DNA from: Sinorhizobium fredii NGR234
Lineage (GTDB): Bacteria > Pseudomonadota > Alphaproteobacteria > Rhizobiales > Rhizobiaceae
Direction: 5' to 3'
Assembly: GCF_000018545.1 (NCBI RefSeq)
Contig: NC_012587.1
Coordinates: 2,170,001-2,234,000 of the forward strand
DNA length: 64,000 nucleotides
This document shows positions 37,861-46,931 of this stretch, one piece after another (position 1 is the stretch's first letter; each line of letters opens with the position of its first letter). The notes below the pieces were generated by a model, which ran no database searches, was not told where the DNA came from, and saw nothing but the letters and a program-made list of their open reading frames with translations. A program made the position numbers and the translations under genes.

Positions 37861-39150
37861 ATGGCGACGGAGCGCCCTCTTCCCAATCTCTGGCACGCAA
37901 CGGCTCCCGCCGCTCCCGAAACCGGCCCGCTCACCGGCGATCTGAAAAGCGATGTGGCGATCATCGGCGGTGGCTTCACCGGGCTTTCGGCTGCACTCCA
38001 CCTTGCCGAAATGGGCGTCAAGGCCACGGTGATCGAAGCGCGCATGATCGGTTACGGGGGCTCCGGCCGCAATGTCGGCCTGGTCAATGCCGGTATGTGG
38101 GTGAAACCCGAGGATCTCATCGCCACGCTCGGCGCCGAGGCCGGAGGGCGCCTGCTGAACGAGTTGGGGGATGGCCCCTCGCTCGTCTACGACCTGGTCG
38201 CCCGGCACGGCATCGAGTGCGAAGCGGTCCGCAATGGAACGCTGCATATGGCCGTCGGTCCCGAGGGCTGGAAGGACATCCAGGAGCGCGAGGCCCAGTG
38301 GCGGAAGCGCGGCGCGCCGGTGGAGGCGCTTTCGGCCGAAAAGGCGCATGGTCTTTCCGGGGCTGAAGGTTTTGCAGGCGCACTGCTCGACCGGCGGGCC
38401 GGCACGATCCAGCCGCTCGCCTATGCGCGCGGCCTGGCCCGGGCGGCGCTGACTGCAGGGGCCGAAATCTACACGGAAACGCCCCTTATTGCTGCCGAGC
38501 GCCGCGGCGACGTCTGGAAGCTGACGGCCGGCCGAGGCACGCTTACGGCCCGGCATGTCGTCGTCGCCACCGAGGCCTATGGCGCGCTCATCGAGGGTGC
38601 GCCGTGGCGGGCGCAAACGCGGGAACTCACCGTCCTTCCCTTTTTTCAGTTCGCGACCAATCCGCTCCCGGACGATGTCGCCGGCCGAATCCTGCCCGAG
38701 CGCCAGGGCGCCTGGGACACCGGCCTCGTCATGACGTCGTTCCGCATGGACAAGCAGAACCGGCTGATCTTCGGTTCGATCGGCCGCCTCGACGCGATGG
38801 CCGCGGGCACGCACCGCGCCTTCGCGGCGCGTTCGGTGCGCAAGCTCTTCCCCCATATCGGCGATTTCCGCTTCGAATATTGGTGGGACGGCCGCATCGG
38901 CATGACCACCAATCACCTGCCGGTCATGCATGTACTTGCGCCGAATGTCGTTTCCGTCAGCGGCTACAACGGCCGCGGCATCGCCCCCGGCACCGTCTTC
39001 GGCCGTGCCATTGCCCGCCATGTCACCGGCGACGACGCGGCGATCCCGCTATCCGAATCGCCGATCACGCCGGATCCGTGGCGGAACCTCAAATCCGCCT
39101 TTTACCACGCCGGCGCCCAGGCCAAGCACTTCGTAGACAGGCGGTTCTGA
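37861..39150 (+). CDS. FAD-dependent oxidoreductase (DAO family, gamma-glutamylputrescine-oxidase-like)
   Basis: The ATG with AAGGAAGG upstream is used, giving 429 residues; 24 upstream codons are rejected. The FAD motif VAIIGGGFTGLSAALHLAEMG starts near residue 35 after a proline-rich lead (PNLWHATAPAAPETGPL), as in PuuB/OrdL-type oxidases. GSGRNVG and a C-terminal SGYNGRGIAPGT complete the flavin site. It probably oxidises an amine or amino acid. No polyamine genes are immediately adjacent, though a glutamine-synthetase-like ligase lies about 4 kb further on. Confidence 0.83.
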   Translation: MATERPLPNLWHATAPAAPETGPLTGDLKSDVAIIGGGFTGLSAALHLAEMGVKATVIEARMIGYGGSGRNVGLVNAGMWVKPEDLIATLGAEAGGRLLNELGDGPSLVYDLVARHGIECEAVRNGTLHMAVGPEGWKDIQEREAQWRKRGAPVEALSAEKAHGLSGAEGFAGALLDRRAGTIQPLAYARGLARAALTAGAEIYTETPLIAAERRGDVWKLTAGRGTLTARHVVVATEAYGALIEGAPWRAQTRELTVLPFFQFATNPLPDDVAGRILPERQGAWDTGLVMTSFRMDKQNRLIFGSIGRLDAMAAGTHRAFAARSVRKLFPHIGDFRFEYWWDGRIGMTTNHLPVMHVLAPNVVSVSGYNGRGIAPGTVFGRAIARHVTGDDAAIPLSESPITPDPWRNLKSAFYHAGAQAKHFVDRRF

Positions 39151-39160
39151 CAAAAGTTTT

Positions 39161-39191
39161 CGACCGGAACGACCTTCGTCAGTTCCGGTCG
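39161..39191. terminator. Bidirectional hairpin between convergent genes
   Basis: A perfect 10-base-pair stem CGACCGGAAC/GTTCCGGTCG with an 11-base loop sits between the stop codons of the FAD oxidoreductase (plus) and the ParA gene (minus). T-tracts are weak on both sides, so strength is uncertain, but the position fits a shared terminator. Confidence 0.5.
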
Positions 39192-39221
39192 GCCTTGGGA
39201 GGCAATCGGGCGGAAGGGAAT

Positions 39222-39938
39222 TCAAGCGGCCCGTGGTAGAGCCGAGCGCAACCGAGACATCAGCGCCAGGCGTGGCGTCACGGGCAGCAATTTTTGTACC
39301 TCGCTCGCAAGCGCAAATGCGTTTTCGCGTGCCTTGTCGAGATTGCTGACGCGGTTTGCGTCCATGGTCTGCAAGGTACCGCCCAGTTCGAAAATCTCGC
39401 GAAAAGCGGCGCGTTCGATGATCGGCGTGTCGAGGACGGAAACGCCGCGCGAAGCGAGCAGCGCCTTGATCGCCTGCAACGCCCGCGTCGTCACCAGCGA
39501 GTTGACGCGCGTCAGCACCACGGAATGGTTGATGCGCATCCTCGCCTTCTGTTCGATCTGGCGAATGAGCTCCAGGATCTGGACCGCGCCGCGCGCGTCC
39601 ATGGCACAGCCCTGCACCGGGATCAGCACCTGATCGGAAAGCCCGAGCGCCAGCGCAACGATCGCATCCTTGGCACCCGCGAGATCAATGACGATGAAAT
39701 CGGCTTCGCCCTTCAGCTCGCGGACATGACAGGGCAGCGAAGCCGGCGTGACGTGCGAGATCACCTCGATATTGGCGACGTGGCCGGAGACCTCCGACCA
39801 GCTGGTGATCCACCGCTGCGGGTCGGCATCCAGGATCACGACCCGGTTGCCCTGGCGAGCCAGTTCCGTCGCCAGGATCAGGGCGGCAGTCGTCTTGCCG
39901 GCGCCGCCCTTTGCGTTGGCCAAAGTAATGACCGCCAT
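39222..39938 (-). CDS. Orphan ParA-family ATPase
   Basis: MinD/ParA-superfamily ATPase. The deviant Walker A KGGAGKTTAA is at residues ~10-19 and DADPQRWITSW follows as Walker A'. FIVIDLAGAKD is Walker B. 238 residues without an N-terminal DNA-binding extension, so it is the short type (Soj/VirC1-like). No parB gene or clustered parS-like sequence is next to it, which separates it from the chromosomal parAB locus. It could position a protein complex or be a plasmid-derived relic. It is divergent from nothing obvious and ends at a shared hairpin. Confidence 0.85.
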   Translation of the reverse strand: MAVITLANAKGGAGKTTAALILATELARQGNRVVILDADPQRWITSWSEVSGHVANIEVISHVTPASLPCHVRELKGEADFIVIDLAGAKDAIVALALGLSDQVLIPVQGCAMDARGAVQILELIRQIEQKARMRINHSVVLTRVNSLVTTRALQAIKALLASRGVSVLDTPIIERAAFREIFELGGTLQTMDANRVSNLDKARENAFALASEVQKLLPVTPRLALMSRLRSALPRAA

Positions 39939-40087
39939 CTTGTCACCTCATTCTGTCGGTGCTCCGTCGCGTTCGCCTCGAAGCAGGTTCGATTAATAGA
40001 ACCTTTCAGAACATGGTTAACAAAACGGAAATTTTGGCCGGCAAATATTAACCGGCGAGCCCCGCGGGTGGCGCAGTACGCACAAGA

Positions 40088-40118
40088 AAGCCCGGGAAAT
40101 CAGGGGTTTCCCGGGCTT
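40088..40118 (-). terminator. Intrinsic terminator of the dehydrogenase operon
   Basis: A perfect 12-base-pair stem AAGCCCGGGAAA/TTTCCCGGGCTT with a 7-base loop, 22 bases after the alcohol dehydrogenase stop on the minus strand. It is followed on that strand by TTTCTTG. It marks the likely 3' end of the operon that begins at the N-formylglutamate-amidohydrolase-like gene. Confidence 0.75.
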
Positions 40119-40140
40119 GCCAAAAATTAACGAAAAACGC

Positions 40141-41286
40141 TCAGATGCACTCGCCGAAGAGCTTTCTCGCCGCATCCAGCGTCAGTTCCACCGGGTTTCC
40201 GCTGGCGGTCGGATCGACGATCGCCATTTCGGCCATCTCGTCGATGCGGTCGGTGCCGACGCCGAGTGCGGCAAGCTTGTTCGGCACGCCGAGTTCCTCG
40301 CGCAGTTGCAGCACATAGTCATAGAAGCCGTCGAAGCCACCGGCGATGCCAAGATAGGCGGCGGCACTCGCGATCTTTTCCTCGATCGCCGGGCGGTTGA
40401 AGCGCAACACCGGCGGCATCACGACGGCGTTGGTCATGCCGTGATGGGTGTTGTAGATCGCGCCGACCGGATGCGACAGCGAGTGGATCGCGCCGAGGCC
40501 CTTCTGGAAGGCGACCGCGCCCATCGCCGCCGCGCTCATCATATTGGCGCGCGCCTCGATGTCCGCGCCGTCCCTATAGGCACGCGGCAGATACTCCTTG
40601 ACGAGCCGCATGCCTTCGAGCGCGATGCCCGCCGACATCGGATGGTAGAACGGCGAGGAATAGGCTTCCAGGCAATGGGCGAAGGCGTCCATCCCCGTGC
40701 CGGCCGTGATGACCTTCGGCATGCCGACCGTCAGTTCCGGATCGCAGATCGTCACCGCCGGCAGGAATTTCGGGTGGAAGATCACCTTCTTCACATGGCT
40801 CGCCGAATTGGTGATGACGCTGGCGCGGCCCACTTCGGAACCGGTGCCGGCTGTCGTCGGCACCGCGATGATCGGCGCGATGCCTTCGACGCTGGCGCGC
40901 TTCCACCAGTCGCCGACATCTTCGAAATCCCAGACGGGCCGCGTCTGGCCGACCATGAAGGCGACGCATTTGCCGAGATCGAGACCGGAGCCGCCGCCGA
41001 AGGCGACGACGCCGTCATGGCCCCCATCCTTGAACGCCTTGATCCCGGCCTCCAGATTCCTGTCGTTCGGGTTGGGATCGACGTCCGCGAAGATGGCACG
41101 CCCGAGACCGCCGCCTTCCAGAATATCGAGTGCGTCCTGCGTGATCGCCATCGGCGCAAGACCGCGGTCGGTGATCAGCAGCGGCTTCTTCATGCCGACG
41201 GCCTTGCAATGGTCGGCAAGCTCCTTGATGCGGCCGGCGCCGAACTTGACGGCGGTCGGGTAGCTCCAGTTGGCGGTGATGGTCAT
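40141..41286 (-). CDS. Iron-containing alcohol dehydrogenase
   Basis: NAD(P)-dependent group III alcohol dehydrogenase. The 381-residue protein has the dinucleotide-binding GGGSGLDLGK near residue 100 and STAGTGSE-like TTAGTGSEVGRAS. Metal ligands are in AFAHCLEAYSSPFYHP and SLSHPVGAIYNTHHG. It overlaps the aldehyde dehydrogenase stop by four bases (ATGA). Coupling of an alcohol dehydrogenase to an aldehyde dehydrogenase and a glutamine-synthetase-like ligase points to stepwise oxidation of a hydroxyl group, perhaps on a gamma-glutamylated amino alcohol (inference). Confidence 0.9.
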   Translation of the reverse strand: MTITANWSYPTAVKFGAGRIKELADHCKAVGMKKPLLITDRGLAPMAITQDALDILEGGGLGRAIFADVDPNPNDRNLEAGIKAFKDGGHDGVVAFGGGSGLDLGKCVAFMVGQTRPVWDFEDVGDWWKRASVEGIAPIIAVPTTAGTGSEVGRASVITNSASHVKKVIFHPKFLPAVTICDPELTVGMPKVITAGTGMDAFAHCLEAYSSPFYHPMSAGIALEGMRLVKEYLPRAYRDGADIEARANMMSAAAMGAVAFQKGLGAIHSLSHPVGAIYNTHHGMTNAVVMPPVLRFNRPAIEEKIASAAAYLGIAGGFDGFYDYVLQLREELGVPNKLAALGVGTDRIDEMAEMAIVDPTASGNPVELTLDAARKLFGECI

Positions 41287-42668
41287 GCTGTGACTTTCTT
41301 CAGATGGTAGGATTTCGGGCGAGTGAGGTTGTGGAAGCCGAGGACCGAGAGCGAACCGCCGCGGCCCGTCTCCTTGACCCCGGTCCAGCAGAGCGCCGGG
41401 TCGAGATAGTCGGCGCGGTTCATGAACACCGTGCCGGTCTCGAGTTCGCCGCCGATGCGGGCGGCACGCTCCGCATCCTTCGTCCAGAGCGAGGCGGTCA
41501 GGCCGTACCGGCTGTCGTTCATCAGTTCGATCGCTTCGGCATCGCTCTTCACCTTCATGATGCCGACGGCCGGCCCGAAGGTTTCCTCGCGCATGAACTC
41601 CATCGAGTGATCGACACCGACAAGGATCTGTGGCGCGAGATAGGCGCCGCCGTCGTCCTGAGGAAAGAGTTTCGGATCGATCAGCGCCCTGGCGCCCTTC
41701 GAGACCGCGTCGGCGATCTGGTTGCGTACGGCCACGGCAAAACGCTTGTTGGCCATGGGTCCAAGGGTCGTTTCGGGATCGAGCGGGTTGCCGAGCTTGT
41801 AATTGGAAACCCAGGCGACGGATTTCTCGACGAAGGCGTCGTAGAGAGACTCGTGCACGTAGATGCGCTCAATGCCGCAGCAGCACTGGCCGGAATTGTA
41901 GGTCGCGCCATCCATCAGCGTGTCGACGGCCGCATCGAGATCGGCGTCCGCCATCACATAGCCCGGATCCTTGCCGCCGAGTTCGAGGCCGAGACCGGTG
42001 AAAGTGCCGGCCGCCGCGCGCTCGATCGAGCGCCCGCCTTCGACCGAGCCGGTGAAGTTGATGAAGTCGAAGCTCTTGGCCGCGATCAGTGCCGCGGTCG
42101 TGTCGTGATCCAGGAAAAGGTTCTGGAAGACGTCCGCCGGAACGCCCGCCTCGACGAAGGCACGCACCATGCGCTCACCGACCAGGATCGTCTGGCTGGC
42201 GTGCTTGAGGATCACCGTGTTGCCGGCCATCAGCGCCGGCGCCACCGTGTTGATCGCCGTCATATAGGGATAGTTCCAGGGTGCAATGACGAAGACGACG
42301 CCGTGCGGCTCGCGCTCGATGCGCCGCTCGAAGCGGTCGCTCTCCTCGACGACGAGCGGCTTCAGCGCATCGGCGGCGATCGAGGCCACGTAGTTGGAGC
42401 GTTCGTTAAAACCCCTGAATTCGCCGCCATAGCGCACCGGCCGGCCCATCTGCCAGGCAAGCTCCGGCACCACCTCGTCGACCATCTCGTTGAGCCGGGC
42501 AACACCGGCGAGCACCAGATTGACGCGCTCGTCGAGCGGCCGATTCGCCCAGCTTTTCTGCGCGAGCCGCGCCTGAACCACCGCCTGCCTGGCGAGTTCC
42601 AGCGGCATTGCAGGCCGCTCGGCATAGACCTCGCCATTGACCGGCGAAATGCATCTGATCATCGTCAT
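41283..42668 (-). CDS. NAD(P)-dependent aldehyde dehydrogenase
   Basis: Oxidises an aldehyde to the acid. The start MTMIRCISPVNGEVYAERP is chosen; the longer open frame continues through a repeat into the next gene and is rejected. The 461-residue protein has IAPWNYPY (oxyanion Asn), LELGGKDPGYV (general base Glu) and SGQCCCGIERIYVH, in which one of three consecutive Cys residues is the nucleophile. ETFGPAVGI is also present. The stop overlaps the alcohol dehydrogenase start, so the two products are probably made in step. Confidence 0.92.
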   Translation of the reverse strand: MTMIRCISPVNGEVYAERPAMPLELARQAVVQARLAQKSWANRPLDERVNLVLAGVARLNEMVDEVVPELAWQMGRPVRYGGEFRGFNERSNYVASIAADALKPLVVEESDRFERRIEREPHGVVFVIAPWNYPYMTAINTVAPALMAGNTVILKHASQTILVGERMVRAFVEAGVPADVFQNLFLDHDTTAALIAAKSFDFINFTGSVEGGRSIERAAAGTFTGLGLELGGKDPGYVMADADLDAAVDTLMDGATYNSGQCCCGIERIYVHESLYDAFVEKSVAWVSNYKLGNPLDPETTLGPMANKRFAVAVRNQIADAVSKGARALIDPKLFPQDDGGAYLAPQILVGVDHSMEFMREETFGPAVGIMKVKSDAEAIELMNDSRYGLTASLWTKDAERAARIGGELETGTVFMNRADYLDPALCWTGVKETGRGGSLSVLGFHNLTRPKSYHLKKVTA

Positions 42669-42704
42669 GATCGTCTTCCTGTTTCTGCTTTCAAAAATAG
42701 AAGA

Positions 42705-42858
42705 CCCCTTCCCACCCCCTCCCCACAAGGGGGAGGGACTTACCGGCCGGCGATCTCCGCACCTCCTCTGCACCGTCGCAACGTGCGGAGGCGCCGAGTT
42801 GGGCGGGAGGGCGACGCCAGCAAGCCCCTCCCCCTTGTGGGGAGGGGTTGGGGAGGGG
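42705..42858. repeat. Inverted GC-rich palindromic repeat, copy A
   Basis: Two copies of a CCCCTCCCC-ACAAGGGGGAGGG unit in opposite orientation (42709-42737 and 42825-42857) flank a ~85-base core. The complete element fills most of the gap between the glutamine-synthetase-like gene and the aldehyde dehydrogenase. The same ends recur at 55312-55514 and 58445-58602 with different cores. It could form a very stable stem in the mRNA. Confidence 0.75.
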
Positions 42859-42883
42859 TGGACCCTCGTGCGGAGTGAATTAA

Positions 42884-44248
42884 CTACGCTCTTTCGAACC
42901 CGCGCGCGACCTCCCAATCGGTGACGCGCCGGTCGTATTCCTCCTGCTCCCACCGGGCAGCGCGGGCATAGTGGTCGATGACCTCTTCGCCGAACGCCTC
43001 GCGCAGCATTTTCGACTCCGACAGCGCCTCGGTTGCCGCCCTGAGCGTATGCGGAATTTCGCGTACATCCTTGCCGTGATAGGCATCGCCGACGAAGGGC
43101 GCTTCCAGCTCCATCTTGTTCTCGATGCCGGAAATACCGGCGGCGATCAGAGCCGCAAAGGCAAGATACGGGTTGAGGTCTGACCCGCCGACCCGGCATT
43201 CGATGCGGATCGCCTTGGTTTCGTCGCCGCACAGGCGATAGCCGGCGGTGCGGTTGTCCTTGCTCCAGATCGCTTTCGTCGGCGCGAAAGTGCCGGCCAT
43301 GAAGCGCTTGTAGGAATTGATGTAGGGCGCCAGGAAATAGGTGATCTCGCTCGCATGGGCGAGCAAGCCGGCCACATAGTGCCGCATCAGCTCGGACATG
43401 CCGTAGCGACCCTCCTTGTCGTAGAAGAGCGCCTCCTTGCCGTCCAGGCTCCACAGCGACTGGTGAATATGCGACGAGGACCCGGCAGCTGAGTAGTTCC
43501 ACTTGGCAAGGAAGGTGATCGCCTTGCCGCGCGACCAGGCAATCTCTTTGCAGCCGTTCTTGATGATGGCGTGGCGGTCGGCCATGGTCAGCGCGTCGGC
43601 ATAGCGGACGTTGATTTCCTCCTGGCCGGCGGAGGCCTCGCCCTTGGAATTCTCGACCGGAATGTCGGCGCCCTGCAGGCCGTTGCGGATTGCCCGCATC
43701 ACGTCTTCTTCCTTGGTTGTCTGGAAGATGTGGTAGTCCTCGTTGTAGCCGCTGGCGAGTTGTAGGTCGCGGTATCCCGAGAGCCGCGCATCGTCGTAGG
43801 ACTGGTCGAACAGGAAGAATTCGAGCTCGCTCGCCATGAAGGGCTTGAAACCCAAGGCCTCGAGGCGAGCAATCTGCTTCTTCAGGATGGCACGCGGCGA
43901 ATGCGGCACCTCTTCATGGGTATGGTGATCGAGGACGTCGCAGAGAACCAGCGCCGTGCCCTCGAGCCACGGGATACGCCGCAGCGTCGCAAGGTCCGGC
44001 TTCATAGTGTAGTCGCCGTAGCCTTTCTCCCAGCTTGTCGCCTTGTAGCCGGGCACGGTCTCCATCTCCATGTCTGTCGCCAGCAGGTAGTTGCAGCTGT
44101 GCGTTTCCTTCCAGGCGCTATCGACGAAATATTGCGCGTGAAAGCGCTTGCCCATCAGGCGGCCCTGCATGTCCACCTGGCAGGCGAGCACCGTGTCGAT
44201 GCGCCCGCTAGCGACATCCTCTTTCAATTCCTCGAACGAATAACCCAT
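42884..44248 (-). CDS. Glutamine-synthetase-like gamma-glutamyl-amine ligase
   Basis: GS-superfamily ATP-dependent ligase. The start MGYSFEELKEDVASG is used, giving 454 residues. Conserved GS blocks are present: ASELEFFLFD, SAGQEEINVRYADAL (metal-binding Glu), GSSSHIHQSLW (His), and NRTAGYRLCG with IECRVGGSDLNPYLA. The N-terminal substrate region is unlike GlnA, and the neighbours are an alcohol dehydrogenase, an aldehyde dehydrogenase and an amine-type permease. This points to a PuuA/IpuC/GlnA4-type enzyme that glutamylates an amine or amino alcohol rather than ammonium. Substrate unproven. Confidence 0.85.
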   Translation of the reverse strand: MGYSFEELKEDVASGRIDTVLACQVDMQGRLMGKRFHAQYFVDSAWKETHSCNYLLATDMEMETVPGYKATSWEKGYGDYTMKPDLATLRRIPWLEGTALVLCDVLDHHTHEEVPHSPRAILKKQIARLEALGFKPFMASELEFFLFDQSYDDARLSGYRDLQLASGYNEDYHIFQTTKEEDVMRAIRNGLQGADIPVENSKGEASAGQEEINVRYADALTMADRHAIIKNGCKEIAWSRGKAITFLAKWNYSAAGSSSHIHQSLWSLDGKEALFYDKEGRYGMSELMRHYVAGLLAHASEITYFLAPYINSYKRFMAGTFAPTKAIWSKDNRTAGYRLCGDETKAIRIECRVGGSDLNPYLAFAALIAAGISGIENKMELEAPFVGDAYHGKDVREIPHTLRAATEALSESKMLREAFGEEVIDHYARAARWEQEEYDRRVTDWEVARGFERA

Positions 44249-44342
44249 GAAAGTATCATCCCGTGTTTCGGTGCGGCCGTTTCCATTGCCGCAAAAACGA
44301 AGCGGAGATCGCGGGCGCGACCTCCGCTTACTCGTTATTGTC

Positions 44343-45890
44343 TTAGACTTCGCCGACAGCCTTCTCGGCAACAGCGATCTCCGCCTGGCGGCGCGCGACC
44401 TCGTCGCCGATCGGCGGCCCGCGGAAGCGGCGGCTTTCGAAACCGAACCAGATGATACCGGTGACGACGAGGAAGCCGACGGTGATGTAGAGCGCCCAAT
44501 CGTTCGGCGGCTGAATGCCGAGTACGAAGATCAGCACCATGGCGACGATCGACAGGATCGCGAAGAGCTTGAACATCCCCTCGCCGAGGTTCCACGGCCC
44601 CATCTTGTCCCACTTCGAGGTTCCCCAGGCAAAGAGGCCAAGCGTGATCGGGATCGCGAAGGAGAAGAACAGGAAGATGACCGTGCAGGAGACGACGATC
44701 GTATAGACCGGCGTTTCGCCGATCGAGACGAGCGAGGAGCCCCAGACGAACAGCACCGAGAGGATCGAACCCGTCCAGATCGCCGCAACGGGCGAGCGAT
44801 GGGTGGGGCTTACCTTCGAGAGTGCCTTGGAGGCCGGCAGGCCGCCATCACGCGAGAACGCGAAGATCATGCGCGACACCGAAGTCACCGTCGCCAGGCC
44901 GCACAGCCACTGGCTGACGAAAATGGCGAGGTAGAGAATGTCCTTGATGGCCGGATGGACCTGCGCGTCCATCGCCCAGAAGAACACGTTCCAGCCCTGC
45001 TTGGCGGCCTCGTCCATGTTCGGGATCATCAGCACGAAGGCGCACAGCATGATATAGCCGAAGAGCGCCGACCAGAGCACCGAGGAGACCATGCCGCGCG
45101 GCACCGATTCCGCTGCCTTGACCGTCTCCTCCGACGTATGTGCCGAAGCGTCATAGCCGGTGATCGTGTAGATCGGCAGCAGCAGGCCGAGCAGGAACAC
45201 CCAGGTTCCAGAAGTTTGCGGCCAGACATTGCCGCCCGCCTCGCCCGAATAGTTCGAGAAGGTGAAGAGCCTGCCAATCTCGTAGGAGTCGGCGGCAGCA
45301 AGGCAGACAACAGCGAGCAGGATCGCCGTGACGAAGATCAGGTAGCCGGAGAAGTCGGTAAGCTTCGCCGTCAGGCCGATGCCCATATGGTTCACGAGCG
45401 CCTGCGCACCGGTAATGATCGCCAGGAAGATGATGCGGGTCGCCGTCGTGTCTTCCAGTCCGAAATAGGGTGTCCCAAACGAACCCATGAAGAAGTAATA
45501 GGTGCCGACATTGATGGCGCCGAGAACGGTCACTAGGCCGAGCAGGTTGAACCAGGCGGTCAGCCAGCCGGTGAAGCGGTTGCCGAGGATGGAGCCCCAG
45601 TGATAGAGGCCGCCGGCCGTCGGATAGGCCGAACTGATCTGCGCCATCGCGACGGCGAAGACCAGCGAGATGAAGCACCCGAGCGGCCAGCCGATACCGA
45701 TGGCCGATCCGCCCGCGCCGGCGGTCGCCTGCGCCAGCGAGTTGATGCCGCCGGACAGAATGCAGATGATTGAGAAGGATACGGCGAAATTCGAGAACTG
45801 GCTCATGCGCCGCTCGAGTTCCTGGGCATAGCCCATCGAATGCAGGATGTGCAGATCCTGCTTTTTATCGACATCGGTATAGTCTGACAT
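44343..45890 (-). CDS. APC-superfamily amino acid/amine permease
   Basis: Twelve-helix transporter of the amino acid-polyamine-organocation superfamily, 515 residues from the start MSDYTDVDKKQDLHILHSMG. The first helix region FSNFAVSFSIICILSGGINS and the following GWPLGCFISLVFAVAMAQIS...PTAGGLYHWG match GABA/choline-type permeases. It lies between the ligase and the amidohydrolase-like gene. It probably brings in the amine that the ligase glutamylates. Confidence 0.9.
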   Translation of the reverse strand: MSDYTDVDKKQDLHILHSMGYAQELERRMSQFSNFAVSFSIICILSGGINSLAQATAGAGGSAIGIGWPLGCFISLVFAVAMAQISSAYPTAGGLYHWGSILGNRFTGWLTAWFNLLGLVTVLGAINVGTYYFFMGSFGTPYFGLEDTTATRIIFLAIITGAQALVNHMGIGLTAKLTDFSGYLIFVTAILLAVVCLAAADSYEIGRLFTFSNYSGEAGGNVWPQTSGTWVFLLGLLLPIYTITGYDASAHTSEETVKAAESVPRGMVSSVLWSALFGYIMLCAFVLMIPNMDEAAKQGWNVFFWAMDAQVHPAIKDILYLAIFVSQWLCGLATVTSVSRMIFAFSRDGGLPASKALSKVSPTHRSPVAAIWTGSILSVLFVWGSSLVSIGETPVYTIVVSCTVIFLFFSFAIPITLGLFAWGTSKWDKMGPWNLGEGMFKLFAILSIVAMVLIFVLGIQPPNDWALYITVGFLVVTGIIWFGFESRRFRGPPIGDEVARRQAEIAVAEKAVGEV

Positions 45891-45996
45891 CTTTTTCCCC
45901 TGTTTCTCCTGACCCGGCGCGCCATTGCGAAAGGTCATGTCACCACCTGTTCCGGCACCGGAACAGGACCGCGGCTTTGCCGCTCCCCTGGGTCTT

Positions 45997-46770
45997 TTAT
46001 TTTCTTGGCAAGGCGGCCACGCTTCTGGCGAGCAGCCCTTCCAGGTAATCGGCCATGACCCTCTGGCCGATCTCGTTCCGGATGAGATCGTTCCTGATCT
46101 CAATCATCACGTTCGGCAGTCCATAACGGACGCCGTACTCAATCAAGCTGTGCGTTACCCCGTCAGCCGGCCCGTAGGGTTCGTTGCGACGGATGTCGTA
46201 TGCAACCTCCCCGGTCGTGGCGACCGCCAGCATGCGGTCGGCGAGCCGGCTGTCGGCGTCGTGCAGAATGCCGAGCTCGACGCCGCGCGGCTTGCCGAAA
46301 TAGACCGGCGTGAAGCTATGCATGGTGACGAGGATGGGAAGCCGGCCCGCTGCCTTGCGGCCGACGACGAAGTCGGACACGGCGTCACGAAACGGCAGAT
46401 AAATCTCGTCGACCCGCGCCCGGCGCTCCTCGGCCGACATCGTCCGGTTCCCCGGCACCTCGAAGACCTCGCTGACCACGGGTGTCGCCGCCTCGGACTC
46501 CGGAGGCCTGTTGCAGTCATAGACGAGGCGCGAAAAACGCTGATGGATGAGCGTTCCGTCGAGCTTTTCGGCAAGCAGCCTGGAAACCGCCAATGCGCCC
46601 GGGTCCCAGGCGATGTGGCTCTCAAGCGCTTCCCTGGAAAGGCCGAGCGTTCCGAGACGCTCGGGCAGACGGCTGGACGCATGCTCGCAGACGAAGAGGA
46701 AATCCCCCTTCGCATCAGTATTCTCAATGGCGACCGGGTCGCCCTCTGCCTGCGTCAAAAGCCCCGTCAA
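45997..46770 (-). CDS. N-formylglutamate amidohydrolase family enzyme
   Basis: Zinc-dependent amidohydrolase of the FGase family. The 257-residue protein has FVCEHASSRLPE, DPGALAVSRLLA, YDCNRPPES and VTMHSFTPVYFG, the usual FGase blocks including candidate metal ligands (Glu, His). No hut genes are nearby, so histidine breakdown is unlikely to be its role. In this operon it might hydrolyse an N-acyl or gamma-glutamyl amide formed in the pathway (inference). It is the promoter-proximal gene, divergent from the RpiR regulator. Confidence 0.85.
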   Translation of the reverse strand: MTGLLTQAEGDPVAIENTDAKGDFLFVCEHASSRLPERLGTLGLSREALESHIAWDPGALAVSRLLAEKLDGTLIHQRFSRLVYDCNRPPESEAATPVVSEVFEVPGNRTMSAEERRARVDEIYLPFRDAVSDFVVGRKAAGRLPILVTMHSFTPVYFGKPRGVELGILHDADSRLADRMLAVATTGEVAYDIRRNEPYGPADGVTHSLIEYGVRYGLPNVMIEIRNDLIRNEIGQRVMADYLEGLLARSVAALPRK

Positions 46771-46803
46771 ATCCGGCCCCCATTGCCTCGTCAGACGCTG
46801 TCG

Positions 46804-46861
46804 TGAAAAGAATTCTTCACGAATCGGCAGCTGTCAACGAAAATCTGAAACGATCTTTTCA
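46804..46861. promoter_or_regulatory. Two related 16-bp half-palindromes in the divergent RpiR promoter region
   Basis: TGAAAAGAATTCTTCA (46804-46819) and TGAAACGATCTTTTCA (46846-46861) agree at 12 of 16 positions, giving a TGAAAnGAnnTnTTCA pattern. Their starts are 42 bases apart, four helical turns. They sit between the divergent amidohydrolase and RpiR genes. RpiR regulators bind short inverted repeats as dimers or tetramers, so these are good operator candidates. Confidence 0.6.
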
Positions 46862-46931
46862 GTTTTCCATTGACTCCGATTGCGGCGGCGATGTTTAATT
46901 TCCTCAAGCTGGCAGAGACCGGCCGAGGGGC

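Noticed and set aside
42669..43502. Continuation of the aldehyde dehydrogenase frame into the glutamine-synthetase-like gene
   Set aside because: It runs through the inverted repeat and out of frame through the ligase gene; the ALDH start at 42668 gives a normal-length protein.
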